64,000 nucleotides of DNA from Chamaecrista fasciculata (GCA_003254925.1 QANZ01002928.1:45863-109862), one strand, 5' to 3'; positions 53,865 to 63,394 are shown, numbered from the stretch's first letter. The notes: generated from the sequence alone by a model not told the origin. Translations and numbers: made by a program.

Positions 53865-54160
53865 ATGCCCCCTTGTATTGTTTTGCAGGATTGCCCTGTC
53901 GGTATTCAGCAGCCGACAGGGCTGATACTGTCACTAAGCACAGGCTGACGGATATGGCCTCCCGATGAGTACGGAAGGAATGAAGCCAGTAGCGTGGTCT
54001 TCCGTGCTCAAAGGTTTACTCACGCAAATCTGATCTGAATGCCCTCAAAGAGCCGGCGGCTTCGCCGTAACACGTTCATGTCAGATGGACGGAGAATACG
54101 CCGGACGCCCTCATTAATGCGTAAAATTACCCTGGGTAAGTGCCTTAACAACTCTGGCTA

Positions 54161-55705
54161 TCACGTTCTGAAAATCCCCACCATGCTGTGTAAGGTCTGC
54201 GCCTGTTCAGAGAGATAATGGGAAGCGGCGGATGACTCTTCAACCAGCCCGGCGTTATTCTGCGTGACGCCATCCATCTGATTTACCGCGATACTTATCT
54301 GGGAAATACCCTGCATCTGCTCCGAAGAGGTCAGGGCAATTGCATCCATAGAATCAGCAAGGTCGCTGACCATCCCGACAATTCTAACAATTTTCAGACC
54401 GGTTCCGTTTGCGACTGACACGCCATCTTCTACCTGGAGAACCGTAGACTCAACTAATGTCCTTATTTCCTTCGCCGCTGTCGCGGTACGCTGAGCAAGC
54501 GTTCGGACTTCTCCCGCGACCACAGCGAATCCCCGTCCCTCTTCGCCTGCCCGGGCTGCCTCTACGGCAGCATTGAGTGCCAGAATATTTGTCTGAAAAG
54601 CAATTCCTTCAATCACGCCGGTGATATCACGCACTTTTGCTGCCCCTGAAGATATTCCATCCATGGCAAGAGACATTTTTTTTACATCTCTTTCGCCGTC
54701 CAGCGCCATGTCTGCAACCTGTCGGGCTGCACTGGCCGTCTTACGGGCTCCGGCAGAGCTGCTGCTCACGGTCGCCGTAAGCTGCTCCATGCTTGAGGCG
54801 GTTTGCTGTAACGCTGATGCCTGCTCTTCTGTTCTGGAGGATAATTCTGCATTGCCTTTAGCAATCTCTTCAGAGGCCGCTGCAACGGATGAGGCGGAGT
54901 CTTTTATCTGCAAAACGAGGCTGCGGAGCTGCGATTGCATTGCGACAAGCAGGGCCAGCAGGCTCGTTTTATCCTTACGATGTAGCTCCACTACGGAAGA
55001 TAAATCGCCGGAGGCAATGGAGCCGGCAAGTGCCTGAGCAAGGGCGGGTTCTCCTCCCAACTGGCGCATTACTGTGCGAACAACAGCGACTCCCGTAATG
55101 ATTGAAACAACCAATGACAGACCTGCAATCACCGCAAGGACAGCCGCCGCACGATGTATTTTGTTTCTGTTAGCCTCCCCGGCCTGCTGGTTATTGGTTT
55201 GCTGTGCGGTGGTCATATCATTTAGTGCAAGATGGAGCTGTTTCTGCAGCGGATTAACCTGGTTGAGAAGGTACGACGCGATTTCATCCTGGTGACTATT
55301 GAGCCCCAGCTGAGCTCCTTCCTCAAGGGCTTTTAACGCGGGACCTTCATTGAGAATGATTTTATCCAGTATCGCTCTGTCCTGAGATGTTGACTCAATG
55401 TGCATCAGTGATTCCAGGGCTTGATGGTTTTTAACCAGTAGGGACTTCTGCTCATTGAATCGCTTCCATTCTGATTGTTTAGAATCCCTGTCCGTCATCA
55501 GTGCAATATTGCTGACTGCTATAGCCATATCCCTGACTTCACTACGCATTTCCAGTACCAGCTGATACTTTTTCATTTTTATATTGATAGCGTTGTCCAT
55601 GCCCGTCTGGGCTTCAAGCAGTGCGATCACTGCAACAGAAGTGCAGGCTATGATTAGTATGATAAGAATGCCGAATGCTAATGAGAGACGTGTAGATAAC
55701 TTCAT
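54161..55705 (-). CDS. Methyl-accepting chemotaxis protein
   Basis: 514 residues. Membrane helices lie at about 10-32 and 188-212, enclosing a four-helix-bundle periplasmic sensor. HAMP follows, then the cytoplasmic signalling hairpin with the conserved tip [38 protein letters not shown]. The C-terminus lacks the NWETF-type pentapeptide. Ligand unknown. Upstream and downstream intergenic regions are AT-rich. Confidence 0.93.
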   Translation of the reverse strand: MKLSTRLSLAFGILIILIIACTSVAVIALLEAQTGMDNAINIKMKKYQLVLEMRSEVRDMAIAVSNIALMTDRDSKQSEWKRFNEQKSLLVKNHQALESLMHIESTSQDRAILDKIILNEGPALKALEEGAQLGLNSHQDEIASYLLNQVNPLQKQLHLALNDMTTAQQTNNQQAGEANRNKIHRAAAVLAVIAGLSLVVSIITGVAVVRTVMRQLGGEPALAQALAGSIASGDLSSVVELHRKDKTSLLALLVAMQSQLRSLVLQIKDSASSVAAASEEIAKGNAELSSRTEEQASALQQTASSMEQLTATVSSSSAGARKTASAARQVADMALDGERDVKKMSLAMDGISSGAAKVRDITGVIEGIAFQTNILALNAAVEAARAGEEGRGFAVVAGEVRTLAQRTATAAKEIRTLVESTVLQVEDGVSVANGTGLKIVRIVGMVSDLADSMDAIALTSSEQMQGISQISIAVNQMDGVTQNNAGLVEESSAASHYLSEQAQTLHSMVGIFRT

Positions 55706-56023
55706 AAATGACCCTTTTTAATATTGTATTTTTTATATCGGAAATTTTTATATCGGCAATTTTTATAAAGGGGGTAGGGTTGGGTGTGGTTTTAATTTGT
55801 GTTGTTTTTTTGATGTTTTTATATGGTTATATTCGATTGATTGATGGCTTTATTTATTTTGGTGGGTTATTAGTGTTAAGGGTGAAGGTGTTAAATGTAA
55901 GTTAACTAGATATTTAATGGAATATAAATGGTTGAGTTTTAAATGGTGACATACATCACAAGATGATGATGTTTCACTAATTGAATATGCTGTTTTATTT
56001 TCTCGGTATAAAACTGCTAGCTT
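55706..56023. other. AT-rich intergenic region
   Basis: About 320 bp of strongly AT-rich, T-biased sequence. A 65-codon hydrophobic frame (55708-55905) has no ribosome site and is read as composition-driven. Confidence 0.5.
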
Positions 56024-56278
56024 TTAATACCTGGTCACGTCCCCGGTCATTTCCCGGAGCATCTTCATGAGCAGATCCTTGCTCAGCTGATCGGACTGCA
56101 GCGCCGGCATGATGTTGATAAGCGACAGGGTGACGGTGGCCATTGCCACCGCACGCTTCACGGTTTCGGCGTTTTCGTAGTCCTTGTAAATACGCAGGCT
56201 GACGCCCAGCTCTGCGGCGGCCCTTTCACGGCTCCACATCAGCCCCTTGCGCCAGAGTCTCAGTTGCCATCCCGTCAT
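56024..56278 (-). CDS. Small HTH (XRE-like) DNA-binding protein, copy 2
   Basis: 84 residues, closely similar to the protein at 47243-47521 (SRERAAAELGVSLRIYKDYENAETVKR; LSLINIMPALQSDQLSKDLL). Good ribosome site AAGGAGAA. Preceded by the same palindrome, 42 bp upstream, and by the same leader-like GC-rich block. Together these look like a duplicated module of about 500 bp. Confidence 0.75.
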   Translation of the reverse strand: MTGWQLRLWRKGLMWSRERAAAELGVSLRIYKDYENAETVKRAVAMATVTLSLINIMPALQSDQLSKDLLMKMLREMTGDVTRY

Positions 56279-56320
56279 GCGAATTCTCCTTTTCTGAATT
56301 TGCGGACATTGTATTGCTAT

Positions 56321-56343
56321 AAAAGTGCAGTAACTGCACTTTT
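56321..56343. promoter_or_regulatory. Palindromic operator upstream of HTH copy 2
   Basis: AAAAGTGCAG, spacer TAA, CTGCACTTTT: perfect 10-bp arms, sharing the core GTGCAG-N3-CTGCAC with 47561-47585. A TACAAT -10-like element lies just downstream on the minus strand. Confidence 0.65.
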
Positions 56344-56682
56344 TATGGGTTTTATGCTCTGTGGATGGATTCTGTCGGACGTCGCTCTGCTCCGCTTCTT
56401 AACGGCGTCTTTGCTTCGCCTGACGCCGGCCTGTCGCTTTAACACTCCTGCAGGGCTTCACCTTCTGAAACTGCACCGTGCCTTCACCTTAGCCGGGCGG
56501 CCTCGCCAACAAGGGAAGCTGCGCCGACATACTCACCCGTTCCCCGCCGTGCGCGGGACATTCAGTCCGCTCCGGCGGCGCGTGCGGCTTGCGCGTCCGC
56601 CCCTGTTTGCTCCGCTGTTCGCCCGTCTGTGTGGAGGTCACGGCACCACTACCGGTGCCCCTTCACACACAGGAGCATCACT
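56344..56682. other. Leader region upstream of methyltransferase gene
   Basis: About 340 bp, GC-rich and pyrimidine-biased. Its first half resembles 47623-47672. Comparable pyrimidine-rich intergenic blocks recur at 57780-57960 and 59180-59420. No coding frame is supported. Confidence 0.45.
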
Positions 56683-57327
56683 ATGTCTCGATTCATGCAC
56701 GGCGACAGCGTACAGGTTATGGGCGGCTTTCCGGATAAGAGCATCGATTTCATTCTCACCGATCCGCCGTACCTCGTCGGCTTTAAGGACCGTTCCGGCC
56801 GCTCGATTGCCAACGACGTGAACAGCGAGTGGGTCCAGCCGGCGAGCAACGAAATGTTCCGGGTGCTGAAAGACAACAGCCTGGCGGTGAGCTTCTACGG
56901 CTGGAACCGGATAGACATTTTTATGCAGGCATGGAAGGCGGCGGGATTCCGCGTAGTGGGCCACATCGTATTCACCAAGCCTTACGCCTCAAAGTCGGCC
57001 TTCGTGGGCTACCAGCACGAAAGCGCCTACGTGCTGGCCAAAGGGCGCCCGGCGCTGCCGGCAAAGCCGCTGCCGGATGTGATGCCGTGGGAGTACACCG
57101 GCAACCGTCATCACCCGACCGAAAAGCCGGTCAGCGCCCTGCGACCGCTGATTGAGACCTTCACGCAGCCCGGCGCGATTGTTCTGGACCCGTTTGCTGG
57201 TTCCGGTTCGACCTGCGTAGCCGCCCAGGAGTGCGGCCGCCGCTGGATTGGTATTGAGCTGATGGAGCAGTACCACGCGGCCGGCCTGAGCCGACTGTAT
57301 GCCCACCGCGACGCCCGCGCGGCCTGA
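56683..57327 (+). CDS. Orphan DNA (adenine/cytosine-N4) methyltransferase
   Basis: The start is ATG at 56683 after a short leader (MSRFMHGDSVQVM). 214 residues. Catalytic TDPPYLVGF at 26-34 precedes the SAM-binding LDPFAGSGSTCVAAQECGRRWIGIEL near residue 168, the beta-class order. There is no target-recognition domain of usual size and no restriction gene nearby, so it is an orphan methylase of the type common in plasmid leading regions. It may shield the plasmid from host restriction. Confidence 0.92.
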   Translation: MSRFMHGDSVQVMGGFPDKSIDFILTDPPYLVGFKDRSGRSIANDVNSEWVQPASNEMFRVLKDNSLAVSFYGWNRIDIFMQAWKAAGFRVVGHIVFTKPYASKSAFVGYQHESAYVLAKGRPALPAKPLPDVMPWEYTGNRHHPTEKPVSALRPLIETFTQPGAIVLDPFAGSGSTCVAAQECGRRWIGIELMEQYHAAGLSRLYAHRDARAA

Positions 57328-57344
57328 TGAAAGGAGCTAACCCG

Positions 57345-57578
57345 ATGAACGATCACACTATGCACACTGATAACGATACCCTGGCGGCCGACGTCGCCGA
57401 CCTGGAAGAGTCGCTGTACGAATTTCATCTGCGCCTGCGCGACATGATTGCACGCCACCTCTGGCAGGGCGCCAGCCGCGAGCAGCGCATGGCCGGCCTG
57501 CTGATTGAGGGGATCGATAACGATCTGGTTGAACTGTACCGGCGCGCGGCCGTGATACAGAAACACCTGAGGGCGTAA
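57345..57578 (+). CDS. Small hypothetical protein of leading region
   Basis: The start is ATG at 57345 with AAGGAG at 57331-57336; an overlapping ATG at 57327 lacks a site. 77 residues, acidic N-terminus then helical (EESLYEFHLRLRDMIARHLWQGASREQRMAGLLIEGID). Directly follows the methyltransferase and is probably cotranscribed. No family recognised. Confidence 0.65.
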   Translation: MNDHTMHTDNDTLAADVADLEESLYEFHLRLRDMIARHLWQGASREQRMAGLLIEGIDNDLVELYRRAAVIQKHLRA

Positions 57579-57637
57579 CTGATTAAAAATCGAACGCCAG
57601 ACTGCATCCCTGCCGGCGCACGGCAGGGCCAGTTTTA

Positions 57638-57677
57638 TCCACAGGGTTCCGGGGCGGATATGCACCCCGGATGTGGA
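57638..57677. other. Long hairpin with DnaA box on one arm
   Basis: TCCACA-gggt-TCCGGGG and CCCCGGA-TGTGGA pair as a 13-bp stem interrupted by a 4-nt bulge, loop 10 nt. The left arm overlaps a perfect DnaA box TTATCCACA (57635-57643). It could be a single-strand initiation site or a transcription terminator without T-run. Confidence 0.5.
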
Positions 57678-58017
57678 CAAGACAATATGGATGTTGCTGC
57701 GCGCCTCATTGATGCCGCCTGCGGCGGGGGAATAAAAACCGTGCGGTCTGCGGCCGGTGCCGTGACTTCACTTTAGCCCGGCCGCTGCGTGTTCAAGAGG
57801 CGCAAGCTCGTCTCCTCCCCCGTTCGCACTCTCTCCGGCGCGCTTACTCCCGTCGCGCCTCCGCTCATGCTTCGCGTCTGCGCCGTCCGTAATCCCGCCT
57901 CCGTTCGCTTGCGCTGCGGCCTCGTCACCGCTCATGAACACTCCGCTTTTCGCCGGGCTGTCATTCAGTCACGGCACAGGCCGGAACTGTTAACCACCCT
58001 GACTACGGAGATTTCTG
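57678..58017. other. Pyrimidine-rich intergenic region before antirestriction gene
   Basis: About 340 bp, GC-rich, with multiple short CGC/GCG repeats; no gene seen. The end provides the ribosome site ACGGAG for the next gene. Confidence 0.4.
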
Positions 58018-58455
58018 ATGAAGACTGCCACCCCTGCTTTTGAGTCCGCGCGCGTCCTTGAGGGCTACGTGCGCCTGCGTTTCCTGCCCGCGCTGTTCGG
58101 CGACGATTTCATGCGCGCCGAAAATAACGTGTACCTGTACGCCGATCGTTTCCTGGCGGACTACGACGGCGGCGCGTGGGATTTCGCGCTGCTGCCGTCC
58201 GGCGGTGGCTTTATGAAGCCCGCAGCGGAGGAAACCTGGCGTTTCGTTAACCCGGCAAACCACAGCGACGTGCGCCTGAGCAGCGAGGCGGCGGGCATCG
58301 TGATCACTTCACTGGTGCTGAACCACCGCAGCTGGATGTATGACCGCCACGACGACGAAGAGTTGTGCGCCTTGTACTGCCGCCGCCACCGTCAGCTGAC
58401 CGATTACGCCTACAACCACCCTGAAGCCGCCGCGATTTTTGCCGCGCTGGACTGA
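58018..58455 (+). CDS. klcA: ArdB/KlcA-family antirestriction protein
   Basis: 145 residues. LRFLPALFGDDFMRAENNVYLYADRFLADYDGGAWDF and SGGGFMKPA are the core ArdB/KlcA motifs, and the C-terminal HRQLTDYAYNHPEAAAIFAALD is also conserved. These proteins block type I restriction enzymes after plasmid entry. Ribosome site CGGAGATTTCTG. Located beside orphan methyltransferases, as in conjugative plasmid leading regions. Confidence 0.94.
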   Translation: MKTATPAFESARVLEGYVRLRFLPALFGDDFMRAENNVYLYADRFLADYDGGAWDFALLPSGGGFMKPAAEETWRFVNPANHSDVRLSSEAAGIVITSLVLNHRSWMYDRHDDEELCALYCRRHRQLTDYAYNHPEAAAIFAALD

Positions 58456-58502
58456 TTAATCAACGTGGGCGGCGAAGGCCGCCCCGCAAGGAGACAGAAA
58501 AA

Positions 58503-58913
58503 ATGTACGGAACCGTTAACGCGCTTTGCGCACAACTGCTTCAGAAACACCGCGCCGACGAACTGATTTCACTGATTGTCTGGACGAAAGAGAATGTGCT
58601 GGCTGTGCTTGATGATGACCGCGTGACGGAGGGGCAGGCGGCCGAAATACTGGCCCAGATCGAATGCGTTGATGGTCACCATGAGTTTGGCATTGGCGAA
58701 GACACGCTGAGGGTCATGCTGGACAACATCCGTGAACAGGACAAAGAGGCGCGGGAAGTCTGCGTACCTGCCGCCGCGCTGGAGAGAGTGCTGCGCGTGG
58801 CGGGAGATTTTATGAGACTTGAGGACGCTCAGGGCGGGGAAGGCAGCGCCGCGCGCCTCTGGCCTTATGAGAATGAGGCAATAAAAACAGTGATCGCCGC
58901 GATGAAAAGATAA
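58503..58913 (+). CDS. DUF1380-type plasmid protein
   Basis: 136 residues. MYGTVNALCAQLLQKHRADELISLIVWTKENVL is the characteristic start of DUF1380 proteins found near ardB/klcA and psi genes on IncF-type plasmids. Mostly helical; function unknown. Strong AAGGAG site 9 bp upstream, 45 bp after klcA, so probably the same operon. Confidence 0.8.
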   Translation: MYGTVNALCAQLLQKHRADELISLIVWTKENVLAVLDDDRVTEGQAAEILAQIECVDGHHEFGIGEDTLRVMLDNIREQDKEAREVCVPAAALERVLRVAGDFMRLEDAQGGEGSAARLWPYENEAIKTVIAAMKR

Positions 58914-59678
58914 TCCGGTGGAGGGCAGGGAAGCCCTCAGCCCCTCTCTGGCCGCGAGAAACCTCCAGCCGCCTCCGGCGGCCTGCGGGATAGCCGCGCC
59001 TGCCGGCGCCGCTTTCCGCACCTGCAGTGTCAGTCTGTTCATCAGGTAAAAGCTGATAAGTTATATGCAGTCAGGCCGTTTTGTGTGCACCTGAGCGGTT
59101 TTTTATGGCCGTTTTGTCCCGAAACGGCTGCAATTCTTCAGTGGTCTGGTCAGTGACATCATTTTACCTCCTGCTTATGGCCCCCTTCGGCTCCCCGGCA
59201 GGCCGGGTCGTCGAGCCCTATGTCGCTAAGCGGCAAGCCGCCAAGCGCCACCGAACCCCTTCGGGTTTCGTCCGCGAGCGGTTTCGGTCTGATGGCTGAG
59301 GTCAACGGCTGCTGCCGGCTTCGCCGTCGCTTTCACCGTCCCGGCAAAACCCCCGGCGGGCCTTTAAGGCCAGCCCGCGTAGCGGTCTGAAACTTCCCTT
59401 CTGACGCTCCTCTGCATTCCGGCCAGCCCTTGCGCGGAGGGCTGGTCGTAGCACCGCCGGTTCAGGCAGAAAGGGGTGAAGTGCACGCCGCCAAAACTTT
59501 TCGCCAGGGGCCGCAAAAACTTTTTGTCGTCGCCCCTTTATGCCCTCACTTCGTCGTTGCTCCTTTGCCCTTTGCCGCGAAAGGCCAGACCGGAAAGAAG
59601 AAACCCGCGTCAGAGAAGGTCTTTTTCGGGTCCGCAGCGTGTGCTGCACCCATTCAGCCGGATTTAAGGAGCTATGCC
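58914..59678. other. Long GC-rich intergenic region with stem-loops
   Basis: About 760 bp without a gene. It includes GCCGTTT-tgtcccg-AAACGGC (59108-59128), and a 23-bp sequence (59177-59199) repeated exactly at 63978-64000. Several other GC hairpins lie between 59200 and 59440. In conjugative plasmids such segments can act as single-stranded promoters or primosome sites. Confidence 0.45.
59177..59199. repeat. 23-bp direct repeat, copy 1
   Basis: Begins ATGGCCCCCTTCGGC and is identical to 63978-64000 over 23 bp; the second copy runs to the window edge, so the shared block may be longer. Confidence 0.8.
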
Positions 59679-61361
59679 ATGCAAAACACACTCGTAAACG
59701 TCACCCCTGATGCAACCGCCGACCGCGCCCCGATCAACACCGCCGGGGAGGTCATTTCAGAGACCTTTTTTGCGCCCGTTGAAACCGATCTGATTGATGG
59801 CCTGCTGGGTCGTTATAACTTCCTGCGCACGAAGCTGAATGACCTGTCGGTCTCTATCCGCAGCGGTGACAATCATGAGGCAGTGGGACACTTTCTGAGA
59901 GGCAACCTCCACGGCAGCCGGGGCTACCACGTGCCGCCCGTGTCGAAGCTGTTTGACCTGCCCGGCGCGCTGGCGTCACTGAATGCCGATTTCTGGCAGC
60001 AGGCGCTGAGCCTGACTGACGTTTACGAGTACATGCCCAACGATCGCCGCAATGACTGGAACAATCAGATCCAGGAGATGAAAGCGCCTGATTTTGAGGA
60101 AAACGCGGTACGCGCGACGCTTTCCGAACTGCTTTTCTCACGTCAGAAATTTTTCTCCGAGCGCGTTGACGGCATTTTCCGCAGCCTGTCGCGCAGCCAC
60201 GTGACCAACCGTCCGGAAGGTTTCAGCAAGCGCATGATTATTGAATGCATGTTCGATCAGTGGGGAATGTGCAACTACGACCGCACTGGCTACGTGGATG
60301 ATCTGCGCAAGGTGATCGCGAAGTTTATGGGGCGCGACGCGACCGGCCTGAACACCACCAACAAAATACTGAACATCACGCGCGCCCGTTCGGGCGAGTG
60401 GGTTGCCATCGACGGCGGCGCGCTGCGCGTCAAAGCCTTCCTGAAAGGCACCATTCATCTTGAAATTCACCCAGACATGGCCTGGCGTCTGAATGACATT
60501 CTGGCCTTCCTGCACCCGGCAGCCATTCCGGCGGAGCACCGCCAGAAGCCGCGCACGAAGGCGAAAACCTTTGAGCTGCACACAAACCTGCTGCCGTTTT
60601 CCGTGCTGAGCGTGCTCGGTGACCTGCAGACAGAGCGCACCGAACCTGTGCAGCGCAACCGCTGGGAAGAGCCGCGCCCGCCTGTGACGACAAACCCTTT
60701 TAACCGCCGCTTTAAGGGCTATTCGGACGAGAACACGGCTGCGCGCGCGGAAGCGGAAAAAGTGCTGCTGAGCCTTGGCGGCGTAAAGATGAACATTAAC
60801 GCCTTCACCTGGTTTGAATTCGATTACGACCCGACCACGGCGCTGGAAGATATCCAGCTTTCCGGGGCGCTGCCGGAGCAGAAAACGCACCAGTTTTACC
60901 CGACCACGGGCGAACTCGCCGCGCAGCTGCTTGACGAGGCGGACATCCGCGAGGGGGAAACCTGCCTGGAGCCGAGCGCGGGCATGGGCGGTCTGGCCGA
61001 CCTGATGCCGAAGGCGCAGACCACCTGCGTGGAAATTTCGCCGCTGCACTGCCGCGTACTGGAGGCTAAAGGCCACAACGTGATCGAAGCCGATTTTCTG
61101 GCGTGGGCGCAGACGACGCCACAGCGTTTTGACGTGGTGGTGATGAATCCGCCATTCAGCGAAGGCCGCGCCGTGGCGCACCTGAACGCGGCGGCGGAGC
61201 TGGTGAAAAACGGCGGACGCCTGACAGCCATCCTGCCCGCAGGCAGCGATCGCAAAAACCTGCTGCCGGGCTGGGACTGCAGCTGGTCCGCGCCGATGGA
61301 GGGCATGTTTGCGGGAACCGGGGTTTGTGTGGTGCGCCTCATGGCGTACAAGCCGGAATAA
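59679..61361 (+). CDS. DUF4942 / N6-adenine methyltransferase-like protein
   Basis: The start is ATG at 59679 after AAGGAG; the frame to 59430 runs through non-coding repeats. 560 residues. The N-terminal DUF4942-type domain (ETDLIDGLLGRYNFLRTKLNDLS...) is followed by a methyltransferase: CLEPSAGMGGLADLM near residue 430 (SAM motif I) and VVMNPPFSEGRA near residue 490 (catalytic NPPF). No partner nuclease. Typical of IncF-like leading regions, with a presumed role in DNA modification during establishment. Confidence 0.9.
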   Translation: MQNTLVNVTPDATADRAPINTAGEVISETFFAPVETDLIDGLLGRYNFLRTKLNDLSVSIRSGDNHEAVGHFLRGNLHGSRGYHVPPVSKLFDLPGALASLNADFWQQALSLTDVYEYMPNDRRNDWNNQIQEMKAPDFEENAVRATLSELLFSRQKFFSERVDGIFRSLSRSHVTNRPEGFSKRMIIECMFDQWGMCNYDRTGYVDDLRKVIAKFMGRDATGLNTTNKILNITRARSGEWVAIDGGALRVKAFLKGTIHLEIHPDMAWRLNDILAFLHPAAIPAEHRQKPRTKAKTFELHTNLLPFSVLSVLGDLQTERTEPVQRNRWEEPRPPVTTNPFNRRFKGYSDENTAARAEAEKVLLSLGGVKMNINAFTWFEFDYDPTTALEDIQLSGALPEQKTHQFYPTTGELAAQLLDEADIREGETCLEPSAGMGGLADLMPKAQTTCVEISPLHCRVLEAKGHNVIEADFLAWAQTTPQRFDVVVMNPPFSEGRAVAHLNAAAELVKNGGRLTAILPAGSDRKNLLPGWDCSWSAPMEGMFAGTGVCVVRLMAYKPE

Positions 61362-61454
61362 ACCCGGCCCGTCTGGCAGGGGCGACCCTGCCGGACACCG
61401 CACCGGCCCGCTAAACGGGCCGGGAAACTGAACCCCGAGACAGAGCCGAACATC

Positions 61455-61901
61455 ATGACCCAGGAAGAAAAATTCACGCTTAACACCCTGCAGGCCTTCA
61501 CCGGCTGCGATTTTGAAGCCTACCGCAGCCGGGGCGAAGCGTTTCGCCAGCGCCTGAGCGGTGCCGTGCTGAACGCGCTGCAGCTGCCGGACAGCTGGCG
61601 CACAGACTGCGAGATGCGCGGCGAATGGGGCGGAGCCTATCCCGTACACCTGCGGCTGACCCGCGCCGATGCCGCCGGGCTTGCTGTCGAGCTGGTCAGC
61701 CCGTCGGCCGATTCGCCGCTGTGGTGCGCGGTGCTGACGGATGCGCGCACCCGGTCGCGTGTCCCGCTGAACGTCAGCTATCGCTTTGAACCTGCGACGC
61801 TTCGCACCACGCTTGAAAAAATCGCAGAGTACACGCGGGCGGGCTTCACCGGCATCGGTGAGCTGGTCGCCGCGCTTCGGATGGGAGGGCACGCCGCATG
61901 A
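61455..61901 (+). CDS. Conserved-looking hypothetical plasmid protein
   Basis: 148 residues (MTQEEKFTLNTLQAFTGCDFEAYRSRG...), alpha/beta with a hydrophobic central core. No membrane segment or motif recognised. Its stop overlaps the next start (ATGA), indicating an operon with 61898-62650. Confidence 0.65.
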   Translation: MTQEEKFTLNTLQAFTGCDFEAYRSRGEAFRQRLSGAVLNALQLPDSWRTDCEMRGEWGGAYPVHLRLTRADAAGLAVELVSPSADSPLWCAVLTDARTRSRVPLNVSYRFEPATLRTTLEKIAEYTRAGFTGIGELVAALRMGGHAA

Positions 61902-62650
61902 TCCCGAAATCACTCTCTCTGGTCACCCTGCTGCCGGAACGTCAGGCCGCCCTGCAGGCCATCGCGGCGGTTGAGCACGCGCAGCAGCGGGGGGCGCGGC
62001 TGGCCCGCCATCCCTACGCCGCCGCGTTTATGAAGCAGCTGAGCGGCAGGAGCCGCGTCAGCGTCCAGGCACTGAACCGCATCCGGGGCATTTACCTGCG
62101 CCCGCGCGAAAAGCGCGCGCCGCTGCCCGAGTGGGAAGGGGCGCTGGATACTTTCCTCAGCACGGCGGGGGAGGTGTGCCCGCTGCCGCTGCCGGGCGAG
62201 CTGGCCACCACGCTGTTTCCGGAGGCCGTTTTCCGCCGGGCAGAACGTGCAAAGCACGCTGCAGATAAGACAATTAACCACGCTACGCGGCGGGAACGGC
62301 AGGCGGCGGACTACCGTGAGCGCCAGCTGGAGAACCGCATCCGCCAGGCTGAAACCGAGCTGGCATTTCGCACGCCGGAGACCCTGCGCGGCTGGTTCGC
62401 CGCCTGGTGTGACAGCGTGCCGGAAAACGACCTGAAGAACATGATCGCCGCGTGGGCGCGGCGCTTTCCGTCGCTGGACGGCCTTGAAACCCTGCAGCCG
62501 TATGCCGGAGACGTTGCCTGCGAAGTAGCGGGAGAGATTCACCTGCGATCGCTGCACATGGACAGCGCGCAAAAGGGCATGAATCACTGGCTGGTGCCAA
62601 ACAAGCTGACGGCGCAGCCCTGTCAGGAACAGGTGACTGATAAATATTGA
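61898..62650 (+). CDS. Hypothetical basic helical protein
   Basis: 250 residues, rich in Arg/Ala. It has a long helical region (RRAERAKHAADKTINHATRRERQAADYRERQLENRIRQAETELA), probably coiled coil or nucleic-acid contacting. Overlaps the previous gene by 4 bp. No family recognised; the site suggests a plasmid-establishment role. Confidence 0.6.
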   Translation: MIPKSLSLVTLLPERQAALQAIAAVEHAQQRGARLARHPYAAAFMKQLSGRSRVSVQALNRIRGIYLRPREKRAPLPEWEGALDTFLSTAGEVCPLPLPGELATTLFPEAVFRRAERAKHAADKTINHATRRERQAADYRERQLENRIRQAETELAFRTPETLRGWFAAWCDSVPENDLKNMIAAWARRFPSLDGLETLQPYAGDVACEVAGEIHLRSLHMDSAQKGMNHWLVPNKLTAQPCQEQVTDKY

Positions 62651-62652
62651 GC

Positions 62653-62671
62653 TATCCCCGATATGGGGATA
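62653..62671. promoter_or_regulatory. Operator of higBA-like module
   Basis: TATCCCC-GATAT-GGGGATA, an inverted repeat just before the toxin gene, overlapping a TATACT -10-like element. Expected binding site of the XRE antitoxin. Confidence 0.75.
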
Positions 62672-62703
62672 TACTATCCTCTAGTTGGGGACAGGGACTA
62701 ACC

Positions 62704-63048
62704 ATGCACGCGTTATTTATTGAGCTTTCTACCTTTGAGAAATACCGGGCCGACTATCTGAATGATGACCAGTTCAGGCTGTTTCAGAGCATGCTGCTGG
62801 CCGACCCGGAAAAAGGTGATCTGATCCCGGACACGGGCGGGCTGCGTAAGGTCCGGTTCCGGGACGAGCGACGAAACAAGGGCACCCGTGGCGGGATCAG
62901 GGTTATCTATTACTGGACCAACGAAAAAGGCCAGTTCGTCCTGTTTACCATCTACGATAAAGATCAGCGTGACGATCTGACCAAACAGCAGCGCGACGCC
63001 CTGGCGGCGGCGCTGAACGTAATTAAAAAGGGGCTGAGACATGACTGA
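62704..63048 (+). CDS. higB: HigB/RelE-family toxin
   Basis: The start is ATG at 62704 (MHALFIELSTFEKYRADYLN); the longer frame to 62647 crosses the operator. 114 residues with the HigB2-type RelE fold: LRKVRFRDERRNKGTRGGIRVIYYWTNEKGQFVLFTIYDKDQ. Such proteins are ribosome-dependent mRNA interferases held inactive by the partner. It overlaps the antitoxin gene by 8 bp, toxin first, as usual for HigBA. Confidence 0.9.
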   Translation: MHALFIELSTFEKYRADYLNDDQFRLFQSMLLADPEKGDLIPDTGGLRKVRFRDERRNKGTRGGIRVIYYWTNEKGQFVLFTIYDKDQRDDLTKQQRDALAAALNVIKKGLRHD

Positions 63049-63355
63049 ACGCGACATCTTCAGTGAGCTGATGACCGGCATGCAGGAGCTGAAAGATCAC
63101 CAAGACGGAAAAATTACGCTCAAGACTTACAAGGTCAGCAAGCGCGAGCCCGTCACCATCGCGCCGCAGGAGCTGCGCGACGTGCGCGAAAAACTTAACC
63201 TGTCACAGGCCGTTTTCGCGCACTACCTGCACACGGGCGAGACCACCTATCAGAACTGGGAGCAGGGCAGGGCTAAGCCTAACGCTCAGGCCGTACTGCT
63301 GATCCGCATGGTGCAGCAGAACCCGGAAACCCTGCAGACGCTGGCGCAGCTTTAA
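63041..63355 (+). CDS. higA: HigA-type XRE antitoxin
   Basis: 104 residues. A C-terminal helix-turn-helix LRDVREKLNLSQAVFAHYLHTGETTYQNWEQGRAKPNAQAVLLIRMV; the N-terminal half should wrap the toxin. With the upstream palindrome it would repress the operon. Confidence 0.92.
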   Translation: MTERDIFSELMTGMQELKDHQDGKITLKTYKVSKREPVTIAPQELRDVREKLNLSQAVFAHYLHTGETTYQNWEQGRAKPNAQAVLLIRMVQQNPETLQTLAQL

Positions 63356-63394
63356 GGAGCATAACGCTGCACATTTATCGCGAGGATATGTCTG

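Noticed and set aside
55708..55905. 65-codon hydrophobic frame in AT-rich DNA
   Set aside because: No ribosome site; hydrophobicity follows from the T-rich composition.
60138..61913. 591-codon open frame on the minus strand
   Set aside because: Lies antisense to the DUF4942-methyltransferase gene with its clear motifs. The composition is that of a GC-rich shadow frame, and no ribosome site or domain is seen.
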